DNA of 64,000 bases, from contig OZ018414.1 in NCBI GenBank assembly GCA_963969595.1, positions 13,189,660-13,253,659 on the forward strand. The letters run 5' to 3'. The notes beneath the pieces were generated by a model. The model searched no databases, was not told the origin of the DNA, and worked only from the letters and a program-made list of their open reading frames with translations. The stretch comes from Neckera pumila. Lineage: Eukaryota > Streptophyta > Bryopsida > Hypnales > Neckeraceae. The position numbers and the translations under genes were made by a program. Of the stretch, positions 44,570-59,133 are shown piece after piece (the stretch's first letter is position 1; each line of letters opens with the position of its first letter).

Positions 44570-47500
44570 ATGACCAAGTTGTTTTAAGAAAAGAAAATAT
44601 CCAATGTTAGTAAGAATGTTCAATGTAGAGTCCAAAGACCTTCTACCATTAAGAATTTTTTTGATGAAAACATGAAATAATTTCTTCATTGAAATTTAGT
44701 GAGAATGGAAGATGCAAAGAGGTTGTTTTTATAATGAAATCAATTTTCTCTCATGAACCCTCAAAGGCTATGGAATAATTTGAAGATAAGAGTTTGACCT
44801 CTCATTGTCAGAAAGTAGTAATTGTATGATTATGAGCTCTGAACAAAAGTTATGGACAAAAATTAAAGGAAATGTTTGAAAATGTCAAAGAAAATATCCC
44901 TTCCAATTCCTCCCTGAAATTTGTCCATAACTTTTGATTGGAGGCTCAAAATCTCAATAGGATTGTTAGAGATGACAGCTAGCTTGATTTTCCACATTAA
45001 CTTAGTTCAAAGTTTTTTGAAAAAAATTATTGTACTATGCCTAAATGAGGTCTAAAATTCTACTTGGAATACAATTCCTATTTATGACAACTATGAGTGG
45101 TTGAGCTCCTATTAATCCCAACTATTTACATATCCCAATGGATTGTTTTATCTCTTACCATCCAATTTGTGTAAAGAGATTGTCTTTCTCAACTTCACAT
45201 TGAAGATAGCAGCACCCATAACTATGAATTTAAGGCCTTTGAACAAGATTTCTATTAATAGATAGCCAACAAATTATTGGACCCTACTTTAGCAAGAGAA
45301 AAAATAATTCATATGCACTTTTGAATGCATTATTTGGACATTGTGAAAATAAGTTGCAAATTTTTAAAGAGCCAACTATCAATGCACCTAATACCAACAT
45401 TTGGGTCTAATGTTCAGATGTAGTACATCCTTGCAATTACCTCTATGAACTTCTAGAGATCTTCTAAGATTTTAGAGGTGACGGTTATAGATACGGTGAG
45501 GGGTATGGGTGCTGCTACCTTATTAATAAATTGCTTTTGGAGCTAGATGCCAAATATTTTATTAATTTAGTATCTTGGATGATAAAAATTGCAATAATTA
45601 TTTTTTTAATTGCTAAAGTTAAAAAGTTAAATTTTATTAAATATTCAACAAAGGGTGCCAAAGTTGAACATGTACTATAGTATTCATTGACAACAGATTA
45701 AAAAAAGAATCATAACTCAGTGAAAAAAGAATTTTGGGGTATTTGTACTTTATACTTTACTTACATCACTTGCAATAATAGAAAGTACTTTTGTTGACAT
45801 TTTCTTTTGAAGGTAGACTCTGTTGTACAATACTCCATATGAATTTCTATTTGTCAATACATAAGGTAGAAGTATCTATTTCTAATAACTTAAGCATTTC
45901 AGCTTGTAGGATATGAGAAATCCATTGAGAAATTGAGCTCAATGTAAGGATGAGGAAGAATGCAAAAAAAAACAAAAAAAAAGATTCCAAAGAATGAATA
46001 TTTTATTCATTACAAATGTAGATTTTTCATTTGGACTCATTTTGATTTCATAGACTTACGGTTATCTTTGGCACTTCTCCCTAAGCAAAGAAAGAAGAGA
46101 TGTGAGCAAATAAGAAGTATAAATAAATAATTTTTTTCAATTAATAATGCCTCCAAGTGTTGCCAACAGTAGGTCACCTTATATAACCAACATGGCTGTT
46201 GGAAATAGGTACTTCTACCTAATTCATTGACAATACATTGAAAAGAAGAAAAACTCCATGAATGAAGAATTTTGGAGAATTTGTACTTCATATGTTGCAT
46301 ACGTCACTTTGGTTAATAGGAAGTATTTATAACATTTAGTCGCCCAAAGGGAGGCTGCCTTTCCCTCTCTTTAGGCTTCATCTAAGTAACTCATCTAAGT
46401 TTGAATGCCTGTAATCTGACAATGTGATATTAATAACATTCTAGATTTTGAGGCCAGTCCAAATTTCGAGGCAAGTTAATACTTAATGTATATGATTGTC
46501 ATGTTGAAGAATTGCTTTAATATGTTCATCAATAGCTCTATTTGGGGGAGATAGTGATGAATACCTGACAACGATTGTACTCTTCAGTCACTAGAAATAA
46601 ATCACATCAAGCCCCAAATTAGTATTCTGACAACTTTTGACGCGTGGCCATTCAGCTACTGATGGTGTGGAATATTCCACATCATTTTATTGGAGGAAGG
46701 CCACTTACCTGACTGCTACTAAATGTTATGCTTTTGTTGACATTTCCTTTTGAAGGTAGCATAACATTCAGTAGCATTTAAAGAGACTTCCTTTTCCTCT
46801 CCAAAGTCCTCATCTATCAAATTCATCCACATATTATTAATGTAAGCTATAGTACCAAGATAATGACAGTACATTTTTGGTATTCAAAACGTTATAGACA
46901 AATTTTAGAGAAGATACTTAAAAATGTCAAAAAAAATTTCCTTCCAACCCCTCTTTGAAATTTGTCTAGAACTTTTGACTGGAGGATCAAAATCCCAAAT
47001 TAAATTTTGGAGGTAAGACTTTACTTACTATCCAAAATTTTTTTGGTTCAATGTTTTTTGAAAAAAGTTATTCTAATATGCCTAAATGAGGTCTAAAATT
47101 CAACTTCAAATACAAATTCCTGCTTTAATTTGACAAAATTATAAGCTGTTGAACTCCTACTAATTTTAATTTACATATCCCACATTGTTTGCTTGACTTT
47201 CTACCACCCTACAAGTATATAAAGATTTTTTTTTCATTCCAAATCACAAAACTTGAATAGCTTTCAAGCAAAGTGAGAAAGGGTTGGTGCAAAAAACACT
47301 TGTCCTTTTTTTTGTCCCCTTGGCCTTGGACATGTAGGTTATTGCTCATAACTTTTGTGTCTTATTTCCATTTTCTATGAAATTTAAAATGAAGGTACAT
47401 GTGGTAATTTCAGACATTGAATAATCTTTTGAAATTTTTAAAATTAATTTTCTATTTTTAAATTGCCCCCAATTGGATGTTACCTTAGCCATTTTAGGAG

Positions 47501-50500
47501 GTTTTAGTACACTTTCCAACCCAAAAATGCAAATTTGAAGGTGAAAATTGGAATTCAAAGAGTTTTACTGAAGTTACACATGCCCATAAGAGATTTTCTA
47601 AAAATCGTAAATTTTCCACTTGCCACATGTGCTCAAAATGCATTACCTTTATGCACGTGCAGAAAATACCTTTACACATGTGCAAACTTTTTTTTTCCTG
47701 AAGTTGAAAACGGTTGAAAAGAAGCAACTTCAAGTCAGAAAAAATTATTTTTTTGGAGGAATCTTTTTGAGTTTTTTACTATTTTCTAAAAATGAAAACC
47801 CAAATTGTCTTTTTTCTTGCATTTTTCAATACTCTTTGACTGTGCATAACTTTTAGAGATTAATTTTTCTAGGTCTAAAATTTTCATACAAATACTTGTC
47901 TGAAAGTTTACAAATTATCCACATTTTATTTTATTTTAAAAAAATTATTTGAAAAGTCACAGTACTTGAGTTCTATGGCCATTTTGAGCCAAAATCGGCA
48001 AGTGTTTATTGCAACTATCCCAAAACTCAAACACTGAAATTATCCAACCTCAATGAATTGATTGCCATTTTGTTTAAAGCTGCTATTTTGTGCATTGTTT
48101 TAATTGAAAGTATTTAATTTTCTAATAATCCAAGTGTGCAATCATGACCCTAGCAACTAGCTGAATTTTGACAGTTTTTGATGCATAGCCATTTAGCTAA
48201 TGTTAGGTGTGGAATATTCCACATCATTCCATCCGTAGGAAGGTAGTATCTTTGCCTGCTACTAAATGTTATATAGACTCTATTGTATTGTACGAGTTTA
48301 TATTTGTCAATACATAATGACTAACAAGTTGTTTTTTGAGGAGGTTGATACAATTGAAAGAAGATTTCATTGCAAATAAAGAGTATAATACCTCCATCCA
48401 CAATTGGCCTCAAGGGACAAAGAACAATAAACAGAGACACCAAATATACCTGACAAACAAACAAAAGGACGACTAATACATTAATGGTAGTCTGCTCTAA
48501 AATTGACCATTTAGGATAAGTCCACCATTTTCACGGATGAAAAGATTTTTTGCTCATTTTTCAGACAAAGAAAATAGATGCAATAAGTAACAAAAGTGGT
48601 TTCTTATTTTTTTAAAGCATTATTGAGTTAATTATGAATTTTCAAGATTCTTGTCTTAGGCACGTGTTTGTGATCATAGGTCTCCCAAAATCCATTTCCT
48701 TGCAATTTATAAAGGTATGTGGTGATTCAACCAAGGAGAATTATTTGCTCTTGCAATAAATAAAATTTTATCCTTGATACACTCAATGGCTAAGGAAGTC
48801 TCATATCCATTCTTGAGCTAATTATTGGGTCGATTTTAAGAAGTCGGTTGCTTTTAATAAGAGCAAAGTACCTTAGTTTAATTAATGCTTTGTAGACTTT
48901 AAGAGGCATTTAAGGATGAAGGTTTCTTCATGTTGAACTAGTGTGTCCTATATAGTTAACGTATATTATAATAAGATAAAATAAAAATAATTTTATAATT
49001 ATTTAAATTCATAAAAGCTTTGAAATGCAATAACTTTGTTCAAACACCAAGAGATAAAGTTTGCGCACCCCTCCTCACAAAGAGCTTTCGAATGATATCT
49101 AAAATGCGACAAGAGAGTGGAAGATGCATGATCCAAAAAATTGCATTGTAGCAGCAAAACAAAACAAAACAAATAAACAAAATCATTTAACGTATAAATG
49201 GGGATAAAATGACTACATGTTATTCTTGGTATAGACCTTGAACTATTTATTGACTTGAATTAATGATTTTTTCATCTATTCTATACGGATAATGGCACCA
49301 TAATTTGTTGATGTGAACAAGTTTATACCCTTTAGAATCCACTATGTTGCTTGCACGTAAATTCAACTAGAAAGTGATTGCAATTCAACTAGGAAATGAT
49401 TACAATTGTACAATGATTGTGTTTATTATAATTGCCTTATATCATTGATTGTCCTATTTCTTTTGTCAAGACAATACCATTTGGTTGGACATATAAGACT
49501 TGTAAATTGTTGTACTCATATATAATGAATTTTATTAGTAGAGTTCTAAGACTTCTATAGTCTTTAAAAACCTAATTTTTTTTTAAATCTAAGAAACTAT
49601 AATATTTTTTAAACAAATGAAATCTATGAAATACCAATATTTGAACTTTTGAAATCAAAAAAAGAATCTAGATCTAAAATTTTAAAATCTACAAACCATT
49701 GAGATTAGAATTTTAAAATCTATAAATCTATCAAATCTACTTAATTTATGTGGCAATAAATGTCACATAGACAGCCTCATTGGAAGAATGCATCAACGAA
49801 GTTCCAACTAGGCTATTGGATGGGAAACAACCCTATTGTCCTTTGCAACTACAGTTCCAAGAGCAACTTGTCCTAAACAACAACAAATCCCCAAATTAGC
49901 ACCAATCGCAAATGTCAAACAATTATTCTTTGCAATCAAAAAACCTTCACTTTCTACTAGTGAACTTGTTCGTTCAAATCTTGCCATCGATGTTTTTTCA
50001 GTTTCCATTTCAAACGATTGCAAATAACATTTTCAATTTCAAATGATTGCAAATATTGAATTTTGAATAGGGAATTGAAATTGGGACACAATTTTAACTT
50101 AATATAATTGTTATTTAGACTTTTGAACCCATTCATTTGAGTTTGACTTTTACTTTTTCTATTCAATTAATCATATTTGTCAAAGAAATTGTCATGTGTA
50201 AACTTGTAATTGGTTCAAGGTGATGTGGACCATTCAAAGTCTTGTGTGGAGTTTCAATTTCAACACATCCTTACCAAATCTCACCTTATTGTGAGGTAAA
50301 GTAAGTGGCCCCATTGCAGTCTACAATCCAATTCAAAGCTCTACATTTGGATCCAATTTGCTTTTGTTGCTTTCCAATGTAGGTTTTATTGTATTGATTG
50401 TTCATTTGGGCCTCAAATTTTTGGAATTGGGTTGGAAAGTCAAAATTTATTGAATTCAATGAGCACATTCAAAAAAAAGTTTCTACACATGGCAAAAATT

Positions 50501-51585
50501 TCACTCTTTGTACCAAAAGGTACTTTTGGATTTCCATTAGAACTATGTAGGGATAAATGAGAGCTACAATAAAATCCTAAAGGATAAGAATAGTCTCCCT
50601 TAGGATCCACAATGAGAAGCTACATATTTTTACTTCAACAACCTAAAATACAACGGTGCTTGTATGTGAGCCCAAGAATGCGAGTTTGTGAGCATTGAGC
50701 CTACAATATAGATACCTATAATATACCACACACTATAGAATGTGTATGTATCATAAACACCTATAACCTAGGTGTGTAGTATTCTAGGCTCATGGGCTCA
50801 CACTCCTATGCTCACATAATAGCAACCCTCACCTAGAATGTATCATTTTTATTTCAAACATGAAGTGGCCAAAATACTTGTGAAATAAGTCATAATTTGC
50901 AATTTGTTTGCAAAAACAAAAATTGTAAACCAAGTAGTGTATCTACGCATAGTGATTGACCAAACAATCCACAAAGGGCTTCCTACCTTAACTTAATTGG
51001 TTCACACATGTCACTTTCAATAATAGTCCAGTAGAAAGCTTCTACTATACAATGGGGGCTAATTCATTACAAATTGGCTATTTACCATGCAAAGAATTTT
51101 TGTATAATATAGAATAGAATTGGCCTTTTCACCTTGAATACTTAGCCTTCAATTCTTATGCAATCACAATTGAGTATACCAAATTTCAGTTTTGAAAAAC
51201 TAAAACTGTTTTTTTGGTGAATTTTTTCATTTAATTTTCATGGCTTTAAATAATAATTCATTGGAAAACATTGATAAAGAATTTTTTAGATTTGATAGTA
51301 AAGATATGTGGAAAACATCCATATAGTCATACATCTTTCTATCAACAAGCATCTCCAAAAAAGTTTCACAATTTTTTCTACAGAGATTTCAATGCTGGGG
51401 TGGCAATGTCTTACTTTTGGAAAATAGATGTCTTTTTATTGTAATTAGATTTTGGCAAGGTAATTGTACTAGTAAGTGCACAAGATTAGTTACAATGTGA
51501 GAGTCAAATGGCAAAATCTAGTTAACATACAAAAATATATATTTCACAAAGTTTGGTCATACAACACCTCAAGTTGAAGTCTTCT
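44570..51585. other. 7-kb gene-less AT-rich region
   Basis: I found no supported gene. Local repeats include two related copies near 45.69-45.85 and 46.22-46.33 kb (also 33.77-33.95 kb). A palindromic GTGGAATATTCCAC occurs near 46675 and 48207, each followed by a related flank ending CTGCTACTAAATGTTAT. Frames at 49808-50023 (minus) and 49836-50027 (plus) overlap each other and have no motif. Confidence 0.4.
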
Positions 51586-52511
51586 TTAACCCCAAAAGTT
51601 TCACGACTATGTAATCACCAAAAACGCTCCAAAACTGCCATTTCTAATACAACTACCAAATTTTTGGAAAAAAACAAATTTTGACACATATAACCGTAGG
51701 ATCTTGTAGTATGATATTTTGAAAACATGTGATAAAAATTTCAGAAAATTCCACCGTGTGGATCATAAGATATAAGCATTCAAAGTCTTGAAAACCATTT
51801 TTTCAATCCTGCGAAAAACCGGGTAGTTGCACTTTGCAAGCTCACTTTTCAATAAAAAAATGCCGATAAAGGTGGTGCTTCTTTAAATTTGGTTTCCCAA
51901 ACAAGCTGTCTGCATGGAAACTTTTACATCATTTGGAATTGTACAACATATAGGAAAAAATAGCAAGTAGAAAGAAGTAGAAAATGACTCAAAATACCTA
52001 ATTGTTAAAAATTTAATCATGGAATTTAAAAATGCCAATCCCAACGGTTGTAATGTTGTAATAATCAATCTACATCCTAAGATTTTATTTTTTTCCAAAA
52101 TTATTGAAAATTGAGTTAATAAGCGACTTTAAAGTTTTTTTTAGAGTAGAGAATCCATAACTGCCCGCAAACCAAAAACCCTCATAACTTTTGACTCGTT
52201 GATTGAAATGGAATGACTCAAAGCTTTTTAAGTACATATAAATGTAGAGAACCAATTTTTAAAAAAAAATTCCGGAAAAAATGATTTTTTCTAATCTGCC
52301 CAAACTGCCCAGTTACAAAAAAAAGTAACATATCAGGTCACAACTTTTGACTCGTATTTCGAAATGTCATGAAACTTGGTACACATGAAGATATTCCTTG
52401 CCCCCACCTTCTATTAAAATTTCAGCCTCAAATATGGATATCTCTAGTCACACGTACCTGCCCAAAATTTCTATGCGGCCAAAAAATGCATGATGGTCCT
52501 TTAGTGGTTAA
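51586..52511. mobile_element. TTAA-flanked element E9 (918 bp)
   Basis: TTAA at 51586-51589 and 52508-52511. The tips are CCCCAAAAGTTTC and, reversed, CCACTAAAAGGACC. The interior follows E1 closely (AAACGCTCCAAAACTGCCAT; ACCGTAGGATCTTGTAGTA). The 918-bp length equals that of E8. Confidence 0.75.
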
Positions 52512-53650
52512 GGGAATTGTGATTTTTTTTGGATATGCTTATTGAAGGAAAGATGTGCATAATTATGGATGATCCCTACATATCTCCTCATTCAAATTTT
52601 AAAAATTCACCATGAATTGTTTTCAATAAAATATTGAATAAAACCATGAAAATTGATTTAAAAAATTCACCAAAAAGGTTTTTTGTTTTTTTCAAATTGA
52701 TATTTAGTATGCTTGATTGGAATTGCATAAGAATTGAATATTAATTATGCAAGACAACAAATTCAAATTCTCTTCTATACTATGCAAAAATTATTTGAAT
52801 GACATAATAGCTAGTTTGTAAGTGAATTAGACCCCAAAGTATTGTAGGAAAAGAGTTCAATCCATATTCAACAAAAGGCAAGACAAAGTGAATCCTTTTA
52901 GCCCAGAATTGGCCTATGGTTTTACAATACAAAACAATCTACATACAATTTGCCTAGGCATTAAAGGGACAAGACAAATGGTTATTGTAAACCAATCTTC
53001 AATGACTAATTGGAATGCTAATGGCAAGAGCTAGTGCAGGTTCATTTGAGGTGGAGTAAATTAATGAAAAGCCAATCCTTGAGATGTAGCTTTAAGTGAA
53101 GTGAAGGGAGCTGTTCATCTATAGGCAAAGAAGTTTGACAAAGATGCAAAAGCGTTCATTGGGATGATAGGCTTTCCTTAGGATGGACCACACATCATTA
53201 AATCCTAGAGCATACTATATGTATATTTTTTTGTAGGCCATTTCTGGCCTCCTTCGGCATGAGAAGATTAAGTTTGTATGTGTGAAACTCACAATCAAAC
53301 AAGAGCGTTCACCCCCCAAAATGCACAAGTAAATTCCAATTCGCTTGCTATATTAGTCTAGCTTGCAATTAGTTTGAGTTGTGCAAGATTCTACTAAGTT
53401 GATCATTTCAAATAATGTCGGAAGCATTAATTTCAACCTCTCAGCCTTTTTCTTCCAAGAGCTCTATGAATAAAAAGTCTCAATGGGCTTCAAGAATGGA
53501 TTCTTGAAGTGGAAGTTCTGATTGAATAGGACCCCTTCAGTGATGACAAAGTTTGGCTATTCTCCTACATCTTGGAGATTTTATAGGATTTAATATGGTG
53601 CTTATAACAGTATTTTTGGTTCTCCTGGGACTAATAATGGTAAATAAAAG
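52512..53650. other. Gene-less spacer
   Basis: No supported gene and no clear repeat copy elsewhere in the window. Confidence 0.3.
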
Positions 53651-55414
53651 GAATTAAATAATAAGCATATGTTCAAGCAAGTGGAGAAGTGAAGAAGTCA
53701 GCCCAAATGCAAGGCATAATCATTTGTGATTAACAAGGCTTCAAATATTGACTACAAGTTTGGTATTCATTGACACTCACTCAACTCCCAAAACTAGGAC
53801 ACATAATCACATAGAGATTTATGCCTTTGGTCATGATAGTTGAAAATACCAAAGTCTTGGAATAAATTTGCCAAATGATTTGAAGTTGTTATGCATTCAC
53901 AAGCATAAATATTGTATTTGATGTGGTTGGTAAATATTGTTTCTTAATAATAAATGCCTTAGGCATCTATCAAAAATAAGTTTACCTACTACAACAAATT
54001 CTTTGGCAAGGAATGCCAATCTTCACCACCTAATATGGTACCTAATATTTGCAAAGAAATTGGGATTGCTAGTGTAAGGTTGGCCAGATGTAAAATTAGT
54101 GATCTACACGGAAGTTGAAATGAAAACATACTATGTACAAAAATCAACAGGGTTCAGCAAGGCAGAAAATTGTCATTCTGCACTGCCATCCACGCTTGTG
54201 AGATTGAGACCGGCAATATTTGCAGCTCTGTTTGCATATCTATCTTGAGCTTTCTTCAAAATTTCTCAAACAAATAGACAATCATTGGCACTAATACCAC
54301 TTACAGTGACTAAGATAATCTTCACATTTATCTTCAACTTGTATTCATGTACAATCCAACATCAACATGAGAGTGCATAGTAATAAACCAAAATTGTTTC
54401 CAACATTGCAACTCCCCTCTTTCTACTAATTAATCAATTAGTCAATATTTAATTGGGAGTTTGTAGGCAAGGATTTGATCGCTACTGATCATGAAACTTG
54501 TTATTGCATGCTCTAGACTTAAATCCACCCAAAATTGGTTCCATCTACACTATAATTCAAAATGGAGCTTGAATCATCTAAGAGCTAGAATGCTAGTTCT
54601 AGAGCACCATGGATACAGAAACATTAGTGTGCTTATACATATATGTTTATAGATTTCAGGATCATGGATAATTCCATACCATTTGAAACTATGAACTTGA
54701 GCATGCACATTTCTCATATTCAACACATAATTACTAGGAAGCAAGAATTCACCCAAGGCCAGCTAGGAAGAGAGGAAGAGTTGAATTCATTTCAAATGAT
54801 GGGGGATAAAAGAATATCTGGTATTCCAAAATGAGACATGGGATGGGTGCAATTTGTTACCATCTTCAAAACTATATTGACATATCCATACTCTCTACAT
54901 CCATACATGGTTGCAGACTCTACATAAAAGAAAGTGTTCTCTTTGCATCATGTGCACATAATTGCCAAAGCAAATTAATAACTTGTGCAACTGCGATTTG
55001 CTAAGTAGATCCTGCACTCTTCACAATCAATCTACAAAAGAGGAATTATATTGGAAAGTTGAAAGTGTTTGCCTCCAATGATCACACAAAATCGCTTAAC
55101 TTAGAAGCCTTGGATGTTTAAATTGGCATCTAATCTTGCCCAATTCCCTATCCAATTCCCATGAAGATAAGGTTGAGTCTTTTCTAAGAAGATTGCCAAC
55201 TGGTTTATTTCCTAATTGAAGTTGGAGATTGTTGTTTGGTTTGCTATTGTTCATAAGCTTTTCTTTGAATCTTGCTGGGGATCTTCACTTGTTTTCTCTT
55301 TTTATGATTGTGTCTGAAGTATGTGGGAGCTTGCATTGGAGGTATGCACATAGTTTTCTACTTTGTAGAAGATTGTTGATACCACTGCTGAACCCTATGC
55401 CATAATTTGTTGCT
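53651..55414. repeat. Block 3 left flank, paralogous to ~8.0-10.4 kb
   Basis: The matches run in the same order as in block 1 and reach the 3' end of TNL B. The segment near 55.36-55.44 kb carries the empty site of the block 1 GC-rich insertion. Frames at 54574-54756 and 54643-54834 are unsupported. Confidence 0.65.
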
Positions 55415-58400
55415 TCAAGACTCTTCAATATCTTCCACGTTAGATTTGATATCTTCCACATCAGAGTCAATATCCTCCAACTCTTCCATATCAATGTCTT
55501 CCAAATCTTCATACTTGACAAGAGCATAATTATCCCAAATGCCACGGTTTTCAATTTCGACTGGAAGAAGCCCAACTTCTAGCTCCTCCAATTCACCTTC
55601 CTTCCAAGATAGCCAAGAGTTTGGAACATCATAAGAGAATTGTTTATGTATTAGAAGCTTCAACCTAACAAAGTCCAACCTTATCCATTTCAACTCACCA
55701 AAGCGTGAAAATTGCACAAGGTGCAAGAAAGGCAATGTGGCCAATATTGCAAAGTCTTCCTCATGAAGCTTTAGTCCTTTACAACTGTCAAAATTGAGTT
55801 CCTAAAGGCTTTTCGGCTTAGTAAAGTCAGACAACCATTCTAGAGACTTGCAACAATAAAGGTTAAGGGATTGCAATGCCGGTAAGTCACCCATTCCATA
55901 CATTTGAGTCAATGAAAAACTCTAGAAAAGTCTAGAACTTGTAGTTGCTTGAATGCAATCAAACAAGGTGCCTTGCATTGTGTCCATGCTTTATAACAGA
56001 GCTCTTGAAGCTGATGTGGAATGCAATGTTCAGCAGGTTCTACATGAGTACCGATTTTCAACGCTTGCAATTTGATCAAAGATAATAAACATGGCACCTC
56101 CCATGAATATCCACATTGGGCAACCTTAATTGAACCAAGTCATCAAATCCACATCTGGACACCTCCAATTGAACCAAGCCATCAAGTTGGTCAAGCCTTG
56201 GAATATGAATCCCATCAATAAACGTAAATGTAACCTCAATGGTGTGTAGTATAGATGATCCCATTGCATTAAGTCCCAAGCTCTTAAGATTTGCAAGCTC
56301 TTAAGATAAAAAATCTTTATAGCTTCAAGGGACAAGCAATTGCTCAAATCCAAGAGTACACCAACTTCCATACTTATGAGATGCAATTTGATCAAGTTGC
56401 TGCAGCGTGCAAGTACATTAGACCCGCACAACACATTGTGCCGTATTATTTTTGCAAATACCTAAGGGATGCTGGAAAGTGACCCACAACATGCGTCTTT
56501 GTTGTATTAGTAGGTGCAAAAAAATCAAGTTCCCAATCAAAACAAGTCAGGTGCTTCATTGATTCTAGGCCCTCAAGGCTCTCTAGACACCTAAAATTGA
56601 AAAGCTACAAGCTTCGTAAGCACGTCATGCCCTCCAAGTTCAAGCTTCCATGGACCGATTTCAAACCAAAGCTGCAATACCAAAACATTTGAGAAGTACT
56701 GCCATTTGATGTACTCCAAACTTGTGATGGGTTTGGCGTAGGGGCAATAATCAAGTTGCAAGTGATCAAACATGCCTTCCTTCTTTTGCTGTATAGAAAG
56801 TCTTGACAACTTTTGCCAACATCCACCTGCAGGTGCAACTTCAAGCTCTGAGAGATCCCTATCTACTTGCACCCACTTTTGATCCCACATGTCTGTTGTT
56901 GTGCCAAATTTTCCAACTACTTCTAGTGTTACAAATTCACAATACAAATCATGCATGTTGATCCTTCCCAATGTCAAATCCACATCTTGCATCAAGCCTT
57001 TCTGTTTAAGGCTATCCAACTGCCATTCCAATACAATTACATCAAACAAGCTACAACATCCACCATTGCAATCAAGTGATCTTCAACATGCATGATTTGT
57101 ATCATGAATTTGATTGTAGATAAGAGCTCCACCCATTTGGAGGTCTGTCCTCCAATCAACCAAATTGCCTACCTAGGGCTTCCAAAGGCAATGGATGGTC
57201 ATGATGACCTCTTCCATCACCCTTGCAAAAGTAATACTTCTTAATACACCACCTATTAGAAGCCATGTCCTCTTTCTTTGTAAATTTTTCTCCATGAGTA
57301 GCATGATATAAAAATAAACTCGTTGCATCTGCTTGCATCTCAAGACATGCATCTCCATTGATTTTCAAAAGAGCAAAAGTACTTTGAGATCGAGCTGTCA
57401 CAACTACTAAACTATCTTTATGGGAAGGAGTTTCCAAAAACTTCTTGGCTTGCTTGATGGAATTATCATTGTCCCTTACATTATCTATAGCCAAAAAAGT
57501 TCTTTGATTTGGTAAATCCTTATACAAAACATTTTCACACTACAAACACAAAAAGGGCATAATATTTAGCTAACCGCCTTTCAAGTGACAATGACTACAA
57601 TAATGTCATTCCTATATCCAAAAGAGAAACATATAATCACTCTTACATAATGAAGAAAACTTGTACTAAAGTCACCAATGTCATGAACTATAAAAGACCA
57701 TATCATTATGCACAGGATAATACTAGATAGGATGAAAAAGAATAAACACTTAGAATCACCTAACCTACATTAATTATTCAAAGGTAGATTTCAACCATTT
57801 TAGATAATCTATAATAGCAATCACAAATATTCTAGGTATTAAGCATTGTGCACTTACCTCCCATTCACCCATAGGTTGAATGAAAGCTTCACTTTTCCTT
57901 GTCAATTTCATTATTACATTTTGCCATAACTTTCTGAAATTTGAACATTTGTCCTCAAATTCAACATGGCATAACATCCCTCCATATTCACTTGACAAAT
58001 CATTGCACAATGTCTTGCAAGTTGTTGTCTTGCCAATACCACCTACTCCATACAAGCCAACCACTTTCACTTTGTACTCTTGTGAACCCAATATCTTTCA
58101 ACTTGTCCAGAATAATCTATCAATCCAACAACAAAAAGTAGAATAGTTTAGAAATTCAATATTCATAAATTATCTAAAATTTAAAAAAATTCTATAGCAA
58201 GATTGAGCTCTTCAAACAATCTAAAAACCCAAAGATATAAACACTCAAGAAATAGGACAAAAGATAGATTGCCATCAATAATACTTCATGTACATTTCCT
58301 TGAACATGAGAATCATCCCACTTGACATCTGGTGGAACTAATTTGCAAATGTGAGAAACAATTTCATTCTCATATGCTACAATTTCCTTCAATTCTTGAT

Positions 58401-59133
58401 CATAGGACAAACCATTGAACTTTGTAACTTCATCAAGTGCATAGCACCAATCCTCGACCTTAATTCGCCCTTCAACTAGATTATCCTTGGCAAATGGCTC
58501 CCATTTCTCCAACCATCTTTGCCGCCTCTTCTCATCCTTGAATTCATTCAAGGAAAGCCCATAAAAGAGAGGGAGTACATCCATGGTCATATTGGACTTC
58601 ATCTGTTTCTTGGCTTGCACAAAGGCATATAGTTCAATCACTGGCCACTTGGACATAAAGTAAGCTTTGGACACCACCACAACAAGCAATTGACATTGTT
58701 GAGTAGCCTTGACAATCAAGTCCGAAAAAGATATACCCTTGGACAAACTTTCAGGACGTCTATCAAAAAAGGGATAGTGACAACGGTCTTCCAAGGCTTG
58801 ATACAAATGTTCCACAAATTCCTTTTGAACCCCACTATGACTCAAAAAGATCTTGTGCTTGGATTCTAAAATAGAATCATCACCTACTCCCGCACTTGAC
58901 CTGCGACACTGCAAAATCTTTCAAGGCTTGATAAAATACATTGATCCAAGATCAATTAACCATAACCAACATTTGCACATGGCAATTTATAGAAGTGTAC
59001 AAACTTGTAATTTACAGAATGAGGAAAAAATCTCTTATAGGGTCCTTGTAAATGACATCTCAAGAGTTGCAACACGTCACCTAGGAACATTAGTGTGAGA
59101 ACATTCTCCAACATCAAATTTTCTTTTCTTCAT
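55415..59133 (-). pseudogene. TNL B: decayed TIR-NB-ARC-LRR gene
   Basis: This is a paralogue of TNL A with the same exon plan. Exon 1 (59081-59133, MKKRKFDVGECSHTNVP) and the TIR exon (58285-58900, catalytic-type Glu in SKWPVIEL) are intact and in phase. The P-loop exon (57858-58116, GVGGIGKTT) is 2 nt shorter than in TNL A, causing a frameshift just before the P-loop. The next exon (from 57539, LAIDNVRDN) hits TGA after the GLPL-like motif, has a further 1-nt loss, and the rest of the exon with its intron is deleted up to about 57020. The MHD exon reads through the place where TNL A has a stop (KLSRLSIQ), but the LRR is split over several frames. The tail (about 55420-55520) is unusually acidic with repeated EDI motifs. 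It is probably non-functional as a receptor, though a TIR-only product is possible. Confidence 0.85.
58285..58900 (-). CDS. Intact TIR exon of TNL B
   Basis: This 616-nt exon has the same length and phase as in TNL A and stays fully open. With exon 1 it could encode a ~220-residue TIR protein before reading into the following intron. Motifs: KHKIFLSHSG at the start, DRRPESLSKG, LLVVVVSKAYF and SKWPVIEL. Its donor (GAA|GTATTA) is weaker than that of TNL A (GAG|GTATGG), which would favour retention of the next intron. Confidence 0.7.
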
